Shown here piece after piece: positions 6,944 through 15,862 of a stretch of 52,877 nucleotides of DNA; the stretch's first letter is position 1, and each line of letters starts with the position of its first letter. The notes under the pieces were generated by a model. It did not search any database, was not told the origin of the DNA, and was given only the letters and a program-made list of their open reading frames with translations. Source of the DNA: Rhodoferax sp. (lineage in GTDB: Bacteria > Pseudomonadota > Gammaproteobacteria > Burkholderiales > Burkholderiaceae_C); NCBI GenBank assembly GCA_018061265.1, contig JAGOUM010000013.1, positions 1 through 52,877 of the forward strand, given 5' to 3'. A program made the translations under genes and the position numbers.

Positions 6944-8380
6944 ATGGCAACTATTTCAACACCAGGAGTTGGTAGCGGGCTGGATGTCAAGTCTATTGTT
7001 ACCCAGTTGGTGAATCTTGAGAAGGCGCCGCTTACCTTACTTCAGACCAAAGCCGCCAGCCTGCAAACCAAACTGTCAGCATTTGGTCGCATCAAGTCGG
7101 AACTGGCAAGTTTGCAGGATGCTGCTGCCGCATTGCTGGACAACAGTACTTGGTCAAGCAAAACATTCACCTCCAACAACACCAGTGCAATCACAGGCTC
7201 ATCCAGCGCGACGGCCCTGTCCACTACTTTTTCGGTGCAAGTCAGTGCTCTGGCGCAAGCCCAGTCGGTGCGATCAGTGCCACTGGCCACCGGCGCCGCC
7301 ATAGGGTCTGCGGGGCGGCTGGACATTCAAGGGGGGCAATGGACAGGTAACAGCTTTGGACCAGGTGCTGCAGCGGCGGTCAGTGTCAACATTGCGGCAA
7401 CCGATACCCTCGCTGACATTGCCACCAAGATCAACAGCTCATCGGCTGGGTTGACTGCGGTTGTGGTACGAAGCGGCGCGGAAGATCGACTTATGTTGCG
7501 CGGCAATGGTACGGGCGACGCAGCGGGTTTCAGGATTCAGGCTTTCGATAGCAGCAATGCCGCTATCACCGACGGCACAACAGGGGTTGGCAAGCTGGCT
7601 TACGACTACGGCACCACTGCATTCTATGGAATGACTGCCACGCTGCAAGCGCAAAATGCCTCAATCAGCATTGACGGCATCGCCGTGTCTTCTGCTACCA
7701 ACACGGTGGCAGATGCAGTGCCCGGTATCACGTTGAATCTGCTTGCCACCACGACCACGGCCGCTCAGGTCACCGTTGGTGCAGATAAGCTGACCGCCAA
7801 AACAAAGATCGAAGCTTTTCAGGCTGCCTACAACAAAATTGCTGCATCCTTGGCTGAATTGACTAAATACGACGCTGCGGCAAAGGCGGGTGCGACACTG
7901 CAGGGTGACAGCACAGCGGTTGGCCTGCAGAATGTGCTGAAGTCGATGCTTGGTGCTGTTGGACCCGTAGCCTCAACCTACAAACGGCTTAGCGATGTCG
8001 GGTTGGAGTTGCAGCGCGACGGTTCACTTTCCGTGAACGCCAGCAAACTGGATGCGGCGTTGGGAGATCTTTCCAACCTCAAAACATTCTTTGAAACCGA
8101 CTCGGGCAGCGCCACCACCAATGGGATGGCGCGCCGCATCCGCGACTTTGCCAAGACCGCGGTTGGGCTGGATGGCAGCATTGAAAACAGAAACAAGGCG
8201 TTGACGGCGTCGATCAGCCGCAACAGTAAAGACCAGGACACCGTGAGTGATCGCATCGCGCGCACCGAGGCACGGCTTTACGCCCAGTACAGTCGCCTGG
8301 ACGCCAACATGGCTAGCCTAACCTCACTCGGGAACTTTGTCACGCAGCAGATCGCTCAATGGAACAAGGCAAATAGCTGA
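6944..8380 (+). CDS. fliD: Flagellar filament cap protein FliD
   Basis: Cap protein (HAP2) that sits at the filament tip and folds incoming flagellin. The 478-residue product has the FliD N-terminal domain at about 10-105 (STPGVGSGLDVKSIVTQLV opening) and the C-terminal domain at about 235-465 with the long heptad-rich end (SDRIARTEARLYAQYSRLD). AAGGAG precedes the ATG by six bases. It sits between flagellin genes and is closed by a strong terminator. I found no convincing sigma-28 promoter in 6841-6943. Confidence 0.95.
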   Translation: MATISTPGVGSGLDVKSIVTQLVNLEKAPLTLLQTKAASLQTKLSAFGRIKSELASLQDAAAALLDNSTWSSKTFTSNNTSAITGSSSATALSTTFSVQVSALAQAQSVRSVPLATGAAIGSAGRLDIQGGQWTGNSFGPGAAAAVSVNIAATDTLADIATKINSSSAGLTAVVVRSGAEDRLMLRGNGTGDAAGFRIQAFDSSNAAITDGTTGVGKLAYDYGTTAFYGMTATLQAQNASISIDGIAVSSATNTVADAVPGITLNLLATTTTAAQVTVGADKLTAKTKIEAFQAAYNKIAASLAELTKYDAAAKAGATLQGDSTAVGLQNVLKSMLGAVGPVASTYKRLSDVGLELQRDGSLSVNASKLDAALGDLSNLKTFFETDSGSATTNGMARRIRDFAKTAVGLDGSIENRNKALTASISRNSKDQDTVSDRIARTEARLYAQYSRLDANMASLTSLGNFVTQQIAQWNKANS

Positions 8381-8406
8381 CCGATCGACATCCGGAAATA
8401 CCCAGC

Positions 8407-8439
8407 AAAAGCCCCGTTTATCGGGGCTTTGTCTTTTTC
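8407..8439 (+). terminator. Terminator after fliD
   Basis: Stem AAGCCCCG / CGGGGCTT around a TTTAT loop at 8409-8429, followed by TGTCTTTTTCT. It ends fliD transcription 30 bases past its stop. An identical copy follows fliC2 because the hairpin is part of the duplicated unit. Confidence 0.85.
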
Positions 8440-8458
8440 TGTTGGAGAAACAATTCTC

Positions 8459-8484
8459 TCAACACCCGGTGACCTGGTCGATCA
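8459..8484 (+). promoter_or_regulatory. Weak sigma-28-like site before fliC2
   Basis: TCAA at 8459-8462 and GTCGATCA at 8477-8484 resemble the sigma-28 elements (3 of 4 and 6 of 8) but with 14 rather than 15 bases between them. The start would be near 8491, about 55 bases before the ATG. The same site recurs 1036 bp downstream. It is the best candidate I see, not a firm call. Confidence 0.3.
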
Positions 8485-8546
8485 GTGACCCCGTAAAAAA
8501 ACCGAGTGGATTTAGTCCATCAACTTTGTTTTTTGTGGAGCCATCC

Positions 8547-9419
8547 ATGGCAATGACGATCAACACCAACGTGATGTCGCTCAACGCGCAGCGCAACACG
8601 GCTCAAAATTCTCTGTCTCTTGCCACTACCATGGCCAGGCTGTCTTCAGGCCTGCGAGTCAACAGCTCCAAGGACGATGCAGCCGGTTTGGCCATTGCCG
8701 ACCGAATGAATACCCAGGTTCGTGGTATGAATGTGGCCATACGCAATGCCAATGACGGTATTTCGCTGGCTCAGGTGGCCGAAGGCGGTCTGTCCTCCAT
8801 GAACGAGATGTTGCAGCGAATGCGTGAGTTAGCGGTACAAGCCACCAACTCCACGAACACTACGGGTGCCAATGGAGATATCGCCAAGCTGAGCAATGAA
8901 TACGGCCAACTGGCGCAGGAACTCACCCGAATGTTTTCGGCAACTCAGTTCAATGGTCAAGCGGTTCTTGCCGGAGCGATTGACTACTCCTTTCAAGTAG
9001 GTGCCAACTCGGGTGCGGATAACCGTATCACCATTTCAGCCACCGATATTTCGCTGGCTGCAGGGGCTGCCTCTGCCGGCTTTACCGCAGTAGCCTCAGG
9101 GGGAGCGGCATCAGCGTTGAACTTAACTAGCAATGTAAACAATTCGGCACTTCTGGGCTCGCTGGATACCGCCATTTCGTTGGTCAATGATCGCCGTGCC
9201 ACATTGGGTGCTGTTCAAAGCCGCTTTGAAAACACAATTGCTTACCTGCGAACCTCAGTGGAGAATCAGTCAGCGGCTCGTGGTCGCATCATGGATGCTG
9301 ATTTTGCTGCCGAGACCGCCAATTTGAGCCGCACACAGATCTTGCAGCAAGCGGGCACTGCCATGATTGCCCAAGCCAACCAAGTGCCTCAACAGGTCTT
9401 GCAACTCCTGCAAGGGTAG
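8547..9419 (+). CDS. fliC: Flagellin FliC, copy 2
   Basis: Filament subunit of 290 residues starting MAMTINTNVMSLNAQRN at ATG 8547, six bases after a GTGGAG ribosome site; longer in-frame readings run back into fliD and are not real. It has complete D0/D1 ends and a short Ser/Ala/Gly-rich centre (about 165-210). It differs from fliC1 at many positions but from fliC3 at only two residues near the C-terminus (NQV versus NQL, and final Gly versus Arg). Confidence 0.96.
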   Translation: MAMTINTNVMSLNAQRNTAQNSLSLATTMARLSSGLRVNSSKDDAAGLAIADRMNTQVRGMNVAIRNANDGISLAQVAEGGLSSMNEMLQRMRELAVQATNSTNTTGANGDIAKLSNEYGQLAQELTRMFSATQFNGQAVLAGAIDYSFQVGANSGADNRITISATDISLAAGAASAGFTAVASGGAASALNLTSNVNNSALLGSLDTAISLVNDRRATLGAVQSRFENTIAYLRTSVENQSAARGRIMDADFAAETANLSRTQILQQAGTAMIAQANQVPQQVLQLLQG

Positions 9420-9441
9420 TCAAAAAGCCCTTACTGCTTCT

Positions 9442-10418
9442 CAAAAGCCCCGTTTATCGGGGCTTTGTCTTTTTCTGTTGGAGAAACAATTCTCTCAACA
9501 CCCGGTGACCTGGTCGATCAGTGACCCCGTAAAAAAACCGAGTGGATTTAGTCCATCAACTTTGTTTTTTGTGGAGCCATCCATGGCAATGACGATCAAC
9601 ACCAACGTGATGTCGCTCAACGCGCAGCGCAACACGGCTCAAAATTCTCTGTCTCTTGCCACTACCATGGCCAGGCTGTCTTCAGGCCTGCGAGTCAACA
9701 GCTCCAAGGACGATGCAGCCGGTTTGGCCATTGCCGACCGAATGAATACCCAGGTTCGTGGTATGAATGTGGCCATACGCAATGCCAATGACGGTATTTC
9801 GCTGGCTCAGGTGGCCGAAGGCGGTCTGTCCTCCATGAACGAGATGTTGCAGCGAATGCGTGAGTTAGCGGTACAAGCCACCAACTCCACGAACACTACG
9901 GGTGCCAATGGAGATATCGCCAAGCTGAGCAATGAATACGGCCAACTGGCGCAGGAACTCACCCGAATGTTTTCGGCAACTCAGTTCAATGGTCAAGCGG
10001 TTCTTGCCGGAGCGATTGACTACTCCTTTCAAGTAGGTGCCAACTCGGGTGCGGATAACCGTATCACCATTTCAGCCACCGATATTTCGCTGGCTGCAGG
10101 GGCTGCCTCTGCCGGCTTTACCGCAGTAGCCTCAGGGGGAGCGGCATCAGCGTTGAACTTAACTAGCAATGTAAACAATTCGGCACTTCTGGGCTCGCTG
10201 GATACCGCCATTTCGTTGGTCAATGATCGCCGTGCCACATTGGGTGCTGTTCAAAGCCGCTTTGAAAACACAATTGCTTACCTGCGAACCTCAGTGGAGA
10301 ATCAGTCAGCGGCTCGTGGTCGCATCATGGATGCTGATTTTGCTGCCGAGACCGCCAATTTGAGCCGCACACAGATCTTGCAGCAAGCGGGCACTGCCAT
10401 GATTGCCCAAGCCAACCA
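9442..10418 (+). repeat. Tandem repeat unit 2 carrying fliC3
   Basis: Second copy of the 1036-bp unit, identical to 8406-9382 by eye through the hairpin, leader and all but the last 37 bases of the flagellin gene. Identity stops abruptly inside the last dozen codons, where the third-codon changes cluster, which suggests gene conversion or crossing-over between pre-existing flagellin genes rather than a simple recent copy. Confidence 0.93.
9443..9475 (+). terminator. Terminator after fliC2
   Basis: Same hairpin as the one after fliD (AAGCCCCG / CGGGGCTT with a following T-rich tract), placed 25 bases past the fliC2 stop. It should separate fliC2 and fliC3 into single-gene transcripts. Confidence 0.85.
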
Positions 10419-10455
10419 GTTGCCTCAACAAGTCTTGCAGCTCCTGCAGCGGTAA
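9583..10455 (+). CDS. fliC: Flagellin FliC, copy 3
   Basis: Third flagellin, 290 residues, identical to copy 2 except for the C-terminal ANQL and final Arg. The leader, ribosome site and start are those of the repeat unit. Unlike copies 1 and 2 it lacks a clear terminator: CCTTC/GGAAGG arms at about 10464-10482 have no T tract, so some read-through into the glycosyltransferase gene 124 bp downstream is possible. Confidence 0.96.
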   Translation: MAMTINTNVMSLNAQRNTAQNSLSLATTMARLSSGLRVNSSKDDAAGLAIADRMNTQVRGMNVAIRNANDGISLAQVAEGGLSSMNEMLQRMRELAVQATNSTNTTGANGDIAKLSNEYGQLAQELTRMFSATQFNGQAVLAGAIDYSFQVGANSGADNRITISATDISLAAGAASAGFTAVASGGAASALNLTSNVNNSALLGSLDTAISLVNDRRATLGAVQSRFENTIAYLRTSVENQSAARGRIMDADFAAETANLSRTQILQQAGTAMIAQANQLPQQVLQLLQR

Positions 10456-10492
10456 CCTCGGCACCTTCTCCGGTTCGGAAGGCGGACGATCG

Positions 10493-10538
10493 TCACAAAC
10501 GTCTATCTTGTGATGTGTGTGAGCAGGTGAAAATAGAC
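10493..10538 (+). promoter_or_regulatory. Nested inverted repeats upstream of the glycosylation block
   Basis: Two overlapping dyads lie in the 124-bp gap: TCACAA (10493-10498) with TTGTGA (10508-10513), and GTCTAT (10501-10506) with ATAGAC (10533-10538). They may mark a regulator-binding site or promoter for the downstream operon. No clean -35/-10 pair is visible, so the function is open. Confidence 0.3.
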
Positions 10539-10579
10539 ACTAGAGAAAATGCTCCAAGGCTGCAGACCATGAGGGTTAC

Positions 10580-13500
10580 ATGATTCCATTTGCATCCACC
10601 CACCAGCCATATTACGTATATGCCGCGCCGGGCTTTTCAGCGGGAAAAGAGTCGTCCATTCAAATGCATGTGCTTTGCTCCATGCTGAATTACGCTGGGT
10701 TGCAGGCTTACATTGCCGCAGCAGACGGTCTGGATGGTCGCTTTTGGACTCCCATGCTGACGCCTCAGGTGATGGCGGCACACCACTTGGCCAAGAAAAA
10801 GCCAATTTCTATTGTTCCCGCCAAGCAAGTGGGAAGGCAGGATTACCCTGGTTTGGTCGCGGGCCACTTGTCTGAATTTGATATCACCGATGAAACTTGG
10901 GCCGCGCCAGGGCGAGTCCGTATTTACCCAGCCGTCGTTGTGGGCAAAGCGGTCCCTGAGCCTGCGGCTGATCTCTGCCTGTCGTTACCTTGGGTGGACA
11001 GCCAGTTGTTTCACTTACCGCCCACTGGCTCGAAACGGGAAGGGGAACTGGTTTGGAGCGGTAACCTGCTGAAGCTGGGCAAGCAATTGCGAGATGAACA
11101 TGCCACACTGCCTGATTTGTCACCTTTCGCGCCCAACCCAATGACTGCAGACGCAAGGGCGAATGCCTTGTGTGAAGCAGAGTGCGTTTACTGCTATGGT
11201 ACAGGTGCAATCACTACAGAAGCGCGCCTGTGTGGGTGCAAGGTGATCTACATTCCCACTGATTGGCAACTTCATGCAGTGCCAAATCACCCCATTGCCA
11301 CTTTGGGTGCGTTCTTTGAAAACTTCGATCAGCCCATCAATACCCGTGAGGGTGAGCAGAGTTTTTTTCATCAGTATCAAAACCATGTGGCAAGCGCGCA
11401 ACACTCCTTGTCAGAGTTTATAGCGATTTCTCAGAGGCTTGCCGCTGCCCAGGTTTTTGAGGAAGCGTGGAGCGATGCGGATGTTGACAGCCTTGGGGAT
11501 CTGGTTACCTCGACACCAGAAGTCAAGGCCGCCAGGGCTGACCGCAGGATGTACAAAAGCCTGTCTGACACCTATGTTGGCTGGAAGGCCAAGACAAGCC
11601 CGAGGGAAGTCTATGCGGACATTGCTGCTCAGTACATTTCGGCCAGGAGTATCCAGCAACCTGCGGTGCATGTTTATGCGCAGGGATGGAGCATGGATGA
11701 CCTTGCAAATGTGCTGGACGACCTGGCACTTGGATGGCTTCAGCCTTCGGTCATTTGTATTCACGCAGATCATGCTTGCCCGGTTGACCCATCTGACTTG
11801 GGTGGCCAGGTTGAGTGGCACGACAAGCCGGGCGGGTTTCAGCACCCTATTGCCAAAGCTGCAACATCGTCAGTTGAGTGGTGTGTATTGATAGACGCGG
11901 GTACCCGCCTTGAGCCTTACACACTTTACGAGCTGCTGAAGGTCAGCCGGTCATCTGGCGACGCTGTGGTGGCCTACGGGGCAGACGACATTCGTCAGCG
12001 CGATGGATCAGAAATACCCAATCTCAAGGGTGGGGGGAACGTGGAACTGCTTCGCCATACCAATTATCTGGGTGGGGTTGTGGCGGTTAAGGAGTCAGCA
12101 TGGTCAGGCATGCCAGATCGGCATTTGTACAGCACTGCCTATCGGGTCGCGCTCGAATACTCGGCGTTGAGGGCTGGTGCGGCCCTTTTGTACGTTGATA
12201 AAGTAATTTCGCACCAACCCCTACGTCAACACATAGGGGCAGAAACCGAAGAATTCAATGTTGTCCGCGACGTTTTGTCCGAGCATTGGCCCGGCACCAA
12301 GGTGTTGGCCGACGAAATCTCGGGTTGCTGGAAGGTGACGTATCCCAAAACTACTGAGCGGGTGACCGCTGTGGTTCCCACTGGGAATCAGTTGGGGTAT
12401 CTGGAGGCGCTATTAAAATCCATCAATCGGTTAGAGAGCGAGGGGATCGACGAAATTGTTCTGGTAACGCGACCGGAAGACTTGGTGAAAACACTGGATC
12501 AGATTGGCGACAGGTACTCGCACCTTGACATTCGATGCATCGCGGGGCCAACTGAGGCATTCAACCTTGGTGCTTACCTGAATGCGGCAATAAAAGTCGC
12601 CAGTCATTCATTGATCTTGGTATGTGATGATGATGTCGAGTTTCTCGCGGGGGGCACCACAGCGACGATAGCATCTTATTTTGTTGACTCGCACGTGGCA
12701 GTGGTGTCACCTCGCCAAGTGCTTCAGGTGGAGCAAAAACCACTACTCACCGGTGGGCCTTGCCTGGTTGGCAATGATGCCTGCCTGGTGCAGTACAACG
12801 GTCAACAGCAGTGGCTTGCCGAGCGAGGTTTCCTCAACCGGCTGCAAATGGCACAGGATGTCGCCGGTGTGCAAGGGTCATGCTACATGTTGCGCAAGTC
12901 GGCACACTGTGACGTGAACGGATTTAATGAATCCGATATGCGGACTTTTTGCACCGCCACAGATTTTGGCTACAAACTGATTCGTGCTGGGTACAGGATT
13001 GTGTGGACTCCTGATGCGAGTTTTCACCACACAGGTGGCGCAACACTGCGCTCCTTAAGGAAAGATCCCGATACGCAGCTGTTGCTGCACAAGCAATGGA
13101 TTGGTGAACGGGATGAGTTGTCTAGAAAGTGGCTGCGCTTTGCCTCTTCGATTGATCTGTACAGTAAGCATCTGTCGCGGGAAATTCCGTACGGTCTGGA
13201 GCCATCCATGGTCATTGAGTGGGACATCCGTAGCAAAGACCGGCCTCGGGTACTGGCGCAACCAATTTCAAGCGGATCAGGGCAATACAGGGTGATTGAG
13301 CCACTTGACGCGATTCAGTCGGCCAGTCTGGCTGAAACCGCGTTGATTTTTCCTGATTCCTCAAAAAAGCGTCGAATCGTCTCTGTAACCGACATCGCAA
13401 TCGCCAAACCCGACAGGGTGTTGTTACAACATTCAATCTCAGACGAGGACATCAGCAATCTAAAAAACATCAGGAAAATCTTGCCAGATACATTTGTCAT

Positions 13501-14242
13501 TCAATTGATGGATGATCTGGTATCTGATCTGCCAAGCTCCCATCCCAACTTTAATTATGGGATGCGCGAAGGCCACACCCGAACCGTTGAAGCCGTCCGG
13601 CTCTGCAACAGGTTGATTGTGTCGACACAGCCTCTCGCAGATTACTATAAAAGCTACTGTGACGATATCGTGGTTGTACCCAATGCGTTGGATGAAAGAA
13701 TGTGGGGCCATCATTTCAAACCGGTGAAGGAGCGCGCACGGCTCCGAATCGGCTGGGCGGGCGCGGCCCAACACCAGGGCGACTTGACGCTCATCACCGA
13801 CGTACTGAAGCACTTTGCGGACAAGGTTGATTGGATTTTTATGGGCATGTGCCCGGATGTTTTGCGTCCAATGATCAAGGAGTTTCACTCTTTTGTTTCC
13901 TACTCAGACTATCCCGCCAAGCTGGCAACCCTTGATCTTGATATTGCCATAGCCCCGTTGGAAGACAACGCATTCAATCAGTGCAAAAGCAACCTGAGAT
14001 TGCTTGAGTATGGTGCTATGGGGTGGCCCGTGGTTTGCTCGGATGTGTATCCTTTTCGCACAGGTAAACCGCCTGTGATAAGTTGCGCCAACAATGTTGA
14101 TGATTGGATTGATGCTATTTCACTGCTTATCAATGATTTTTCATTACGTCAAGCAATGGGAGTGAAGTTGAATGATTGGTTGAAACGCAACTACATGCTT
14201 TCGAATATCGTCACTAAATGGAATACAGCCATCTTCAGCTAA
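10580..14242 (+). CDS. Large multidomain glycosyltransferase, probable flagellin-glycan transferase
   Basis: A 1220-residue protein without signal peptide or membrane helices. The first ~330 residues look like a degenerate GT-B-type module, about 345-590 like a GT-A-like region, about 595-850 like a family-2 GT-A domain with a DDD motif at residues 683-685 and the later GFNESDMRTFCTATDFGYKL stretch, and about 890-1220 like a GT-B module with WAGAAQHQGDL, EFHSFVSYSDYP and a CKSNLRLLEYGAMGWPVV donor site (Cys1135 onward). It starts at ATG 10580 after GAGGG. Its place between flagellin genes and fliST suggests transfer of sugars to flagellin; domain borders are estimates. Confidence 0.8.
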   Translation: MIPFASTHQPYYVYAAPGFSAGKESSIQMHVLCSMLNYAGLQAYIAAADGLDGRFWTPMLTPQVMAAHHLAKKKPISIVPAKQVGRQDYPGLVAGHLSEFDITDETWAAPGRVRIYPAVVVGKAVPEPAADLCLSLPWVDSQLFHLPPTGSKREGELVWSGNLLKLGKQLRDEHATLPDLSPFAPNPMTADARANALCEAECVYCYGTGAITTEARLCGCKVIYIPTDWQLHAVPNHPIATLGAFFENFDQPINTREGEQSFFHQYQNHVASAQHSLSEFIAISQRLAAAQVFEEAWSDADVDSLGDLVTSTPEVKAARADRRMYKSLSDTYVGWKAKTSPREVYADIAAQYISARSIQQPAVHVYAQGWSMDDLANVLDDLALGWLQPSVICIHADHACPVDPSDLGGQVEWHDKPGGFQHPIAKAATSSVEWCVLIDAGTRLEPYTLYELLKVSRSSGDAVVAYGADDIRQRDGSEIPNLKGGGNVELLRHTNYLGGVVAVKESAWSGMPDRHLYSTAYRVALEYSALRAGAALLYVDKVISHQPLRQHIGAETEEFNVVRDVLSEHWPGTKVLADEISGCWKVTYPKTTERVTAVVPTGNQLGYLEALLKSINRLESEGIDEIVLVTRPEDLVKTLDQIGDRYSHLDIRCIAGPTEAFNLGAYLNAAIKVASHSLILVCDDDVEFLAGGTTATIASYFVDSHVAVVSPRQVLQVEQKPLLTGGPCLVGNDACLVQYNGQQQWLAERGFLNRLQMAQDVAGVQGSCYMLRKSAHCDVNGFNESDMRTFCTATDFGYKLIRAGYRIVWTPDASFHHTGGATLRSLRKDPDTQLLLHKQWIGERDELSRKWLRFASSIDLYSKHLSREIPYGLEPSMVIEWDIRSKDRPRVLAQPISSGSGQYRVIEPLDAIQSASLAETALIFPDSSKKRRIVSVTDIAIAKPDRVLLQHSISDEDISNLKNIRKILPDTFVIQLMDDLVSDLPSSHPNFNYGMREGHTRTVEAVRLCNRLIVSTQPLADYYKSYCDDIVVVPNALDERMWGHHFKPVKERARLRIGWAGAAQHQGDLTLITDVLKHFADKVDWIFMGMCPDVLRPMIKEFHSFVSYSDYPAKLATLDLDIAIAPLEDNAFNQCKSNLRLLEYGAMGWPVVCSDVYPFRTGKPPVISCANNVDDWIDAISLLINDFSLRQAMGVKLNDWLKRNYMLSNIVTKWNTAIFS

Positions 14243-14254
14243 AGGGAGACTATC

Positions 14255-15076
14255 TTGATAAATTACTGTATCTCACATAAGCCATTGATGTTTAGGAATA
14301 ACTCTCAGCTTAGGCATATTCTTTTAGGAGATGAATTACTTCCAAAAAAAGAGCAATTTCTACCATCAGAATCTATCCATCACATTTCCGAAATAGCACA
14401 AGATCTTGATTATCTGCATTGTATGTTGGCGGGTTCATCAGGTACTTTTGCGATTGCCAGATTGCTTCGCGGAACACATGATGAATGGGATGAAACAACC
14501 TCAGTTGTGATTAATCAATATCGAAAGTTCATGGCCAAAGATACGCTTGGCATGAAATCAATCAACTACCCAGGTATGGTGATGGTTCCTGTGGATAAAG
14601 CAATTGATATTGATGTTTTCGAAATACAGGCGAACATAAAGACTCCTTTTTTGTTACCCTCACCCATTGTGGTGGGAAACACGTATAACCAGTACTGTAC
14701 TGCCCATAGAGGTCAAGATTTTCTGAGATATATCGCCATTGCCATCGACTTAGGTATTATTGATCACAAACAGGCTGGCCAAATATTTAATTCAGAAATG
14801 ATGATTCCAGGGGGGGTGGAGTTTGGGATTTATCCCGTTGCCATTTTTCTTGACGTCGTTGAAAAACTCGAGAAAATTTGTTTAGAATTTGCGAAGAATA
14901 ATTTACCATCTTCACTTGACAGATACCAGAGAAGAGCATTGGCCTTTTGCAATGAGAGAATGGGAAGTTACCTTCTGCTATTGACGCTGAATCAGATTTG
15001 TGGCGCTGAGATTTCCCCTGAGTGGTTTGGCTATATGCATACTGTCTCGGACAACCTGACATACTACGGCACCTGA
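14255..15076 (+). CDS. Unknown protein, possible glycosyltransferase-like, AT-rich
   Basis: I do not recognise this 273-residue protein with certainty. It starts with TTG 14255, five bases after AAAGGGAGA; no ATG is suitably placed. It has no membrane segment. The pattern [18 protein letters not shown], a central [13 protein letters not shown] and a C-terminal [17 protein letters not shown] faintly resembles the ends of DUF4422-type glycosyltransferases, which is a weak guess. Its base composition is clearly more AT-rich than its neighbours, suggesting separate acquisition. It ends one base before the cytidylyltransferase, so it is part of the glycan operon. Confidence 0.7.
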   Translation: MINYCISHKPLMFRNNSQLRHILLGDELLPKKEQFLPSESIHHISEIAQDLDYLHCMLAGSSGTFAIARLLRGTHDEWDETTSVVINQYRKFMAKDTLGMKSINYPGMVMVPVDKAIDIDVFEIQANIKTPFLLPSPIVVGNTYNQYCTAHRGQDFLRYIAIAIDLGIIDHKQAGQIFNSEMMIPGGVEFGIYPVAIFLDVVEKLEKICLEFAKNNLPSSLDRYQRRALAFCNERMGSYLLLLTLNQICGAEISPEWFGYMHTVSDNLTYYGT

Positions 15077-15077
15077 A

Positions 15078-15848
15078 ATGAAAGCTGTCATCCTTGCGGG
15101 TGGCTTGGGAACCCGGATTTCTGAAGAATCCACCGTCCGCCCCAAGCCCATGGTTCAAATCGGAGGCATGCCCATTTTGTGGCACTTGATGAAGGTGTTT
15201 TCGGCTCACGGTATCAATGACTTTGTGATCTGTTGTGGCTACAAGGGCTATATCATCAAGGAGTACTTTGCCAACTACTTCCTGCACATGTCCGATGTCA
15301 CATTTGACATGCAAAACAACCATATGGAAGTTCACCAGCGCAAAGCCGAACCATGGAAGGTGACCCTGGTGGATACTGGCGAAAACTCGATGACCGGTGG
15401 GCGTTTAAAACGCGTCGCTCGCTTTGTGGAAAACGAGACCGCTTTTTGCATGACTTATGGTGATGGGCTGAGCAACCACAACATTGCCGAATCCATCAAG
15501 TTCCACCACAGCCACGGAAAGCTGGCCACCGTCACAGCCGTTCAACCTCCCGGGCGCTATGGCGCTTTGGACATGATTGGCAGCAGTGTCAGCGGGTTTG
15601 TCGAGAAGCCCAAAGGCGAAGGTGGCTGGATCAACGGGGGGTTTTTTGTGCTATCGCCTCAGGTGCTGAACCTGATCGACAACGACAACACCAGCTGGGA
15701 ACTGGAGCCAATGGATACATTGGCGAAAAGTGGGCAGTTGGAGGCCTATACGCACAGCGGGTTCTGGCAGCCCATGGATACCTTGCGCGAGAAAAACCAG
15801 CTTGAAGATCTGTGGATATCTGGGAAAGCACCGTGGAAAGTCTGGTAG
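15078..15848 (+). CDS. rfbF: Glucose-1-phosphate cytidylyltransferase
   Basis: Makes CDP-glucose from CTP and glucose-1-phosphate, the first step towards CDP-linked deoxysugars. The 256-residue protein opens with the nucleotide-binding signature [20 protein letters not shown], carries the family's [11 protein letters not shown] and [10 protein letters not shown] (metal-binding Asp) stretches, and ends with [11 protein letters not shown]. The length is that of RfbF/AscA enzymes. It is followed at once by the 4,6-dehydratase that uses its product. Confidence 0.95.
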   Translation: MKAVILAGGLGTRISEESTVRPKPMVQIGGMPILWHLMKVFSAHGINDFVICCGYKGYIIKEYFANYFLHMSDVTFDMQNNHMEVHQRKAEPWKVTLVDTGENSMTGGRLKRVARFVENETAFCMTYGDGLSNHNIAESIKFHHSHGKLATVTAVQPPGRYGALDMIGSSVSGFVEKPKGEGGWINGGFFVLSPQVLNLIDNDNTSWELEPMDTLAKSGQLEAYTHSGFWQPMDTLREKNQLEDLWISGKAPWKVW

Positions 15849-15862
15849 TCCAATCCAGTCAG

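Larger units (their letters stand above)
8406..9441 (+). repeat. Tandem repeat unit 1 carrying fliC2
   Basis: First of two direct repeats with a period of exactly 1036 bp. The unit starts just after fliD, includes the fliD terminator, the flagellin leader and the gene. Positions 8406-9382 read the same as 9442-10418 (977 bases) by eye; beyond that point the two copies differ at several positions. Confidence 0.93.

Noticed and set aside
8337-8546. Upstream in-frame extensions of fliC2 and fliC3 (70 extra residues)
   Set aside because: They cover the fliD end, the terminator hairpin and the leader; flagellins start at MAMTINTN, where a ribosome site is present.
8406-10418. Could the direct repeats be a CRISPR or IS-related structure
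   Set aside because: There are two units of 1036 bp with coding content and no spacers, transposase or terminal inverted repeats.
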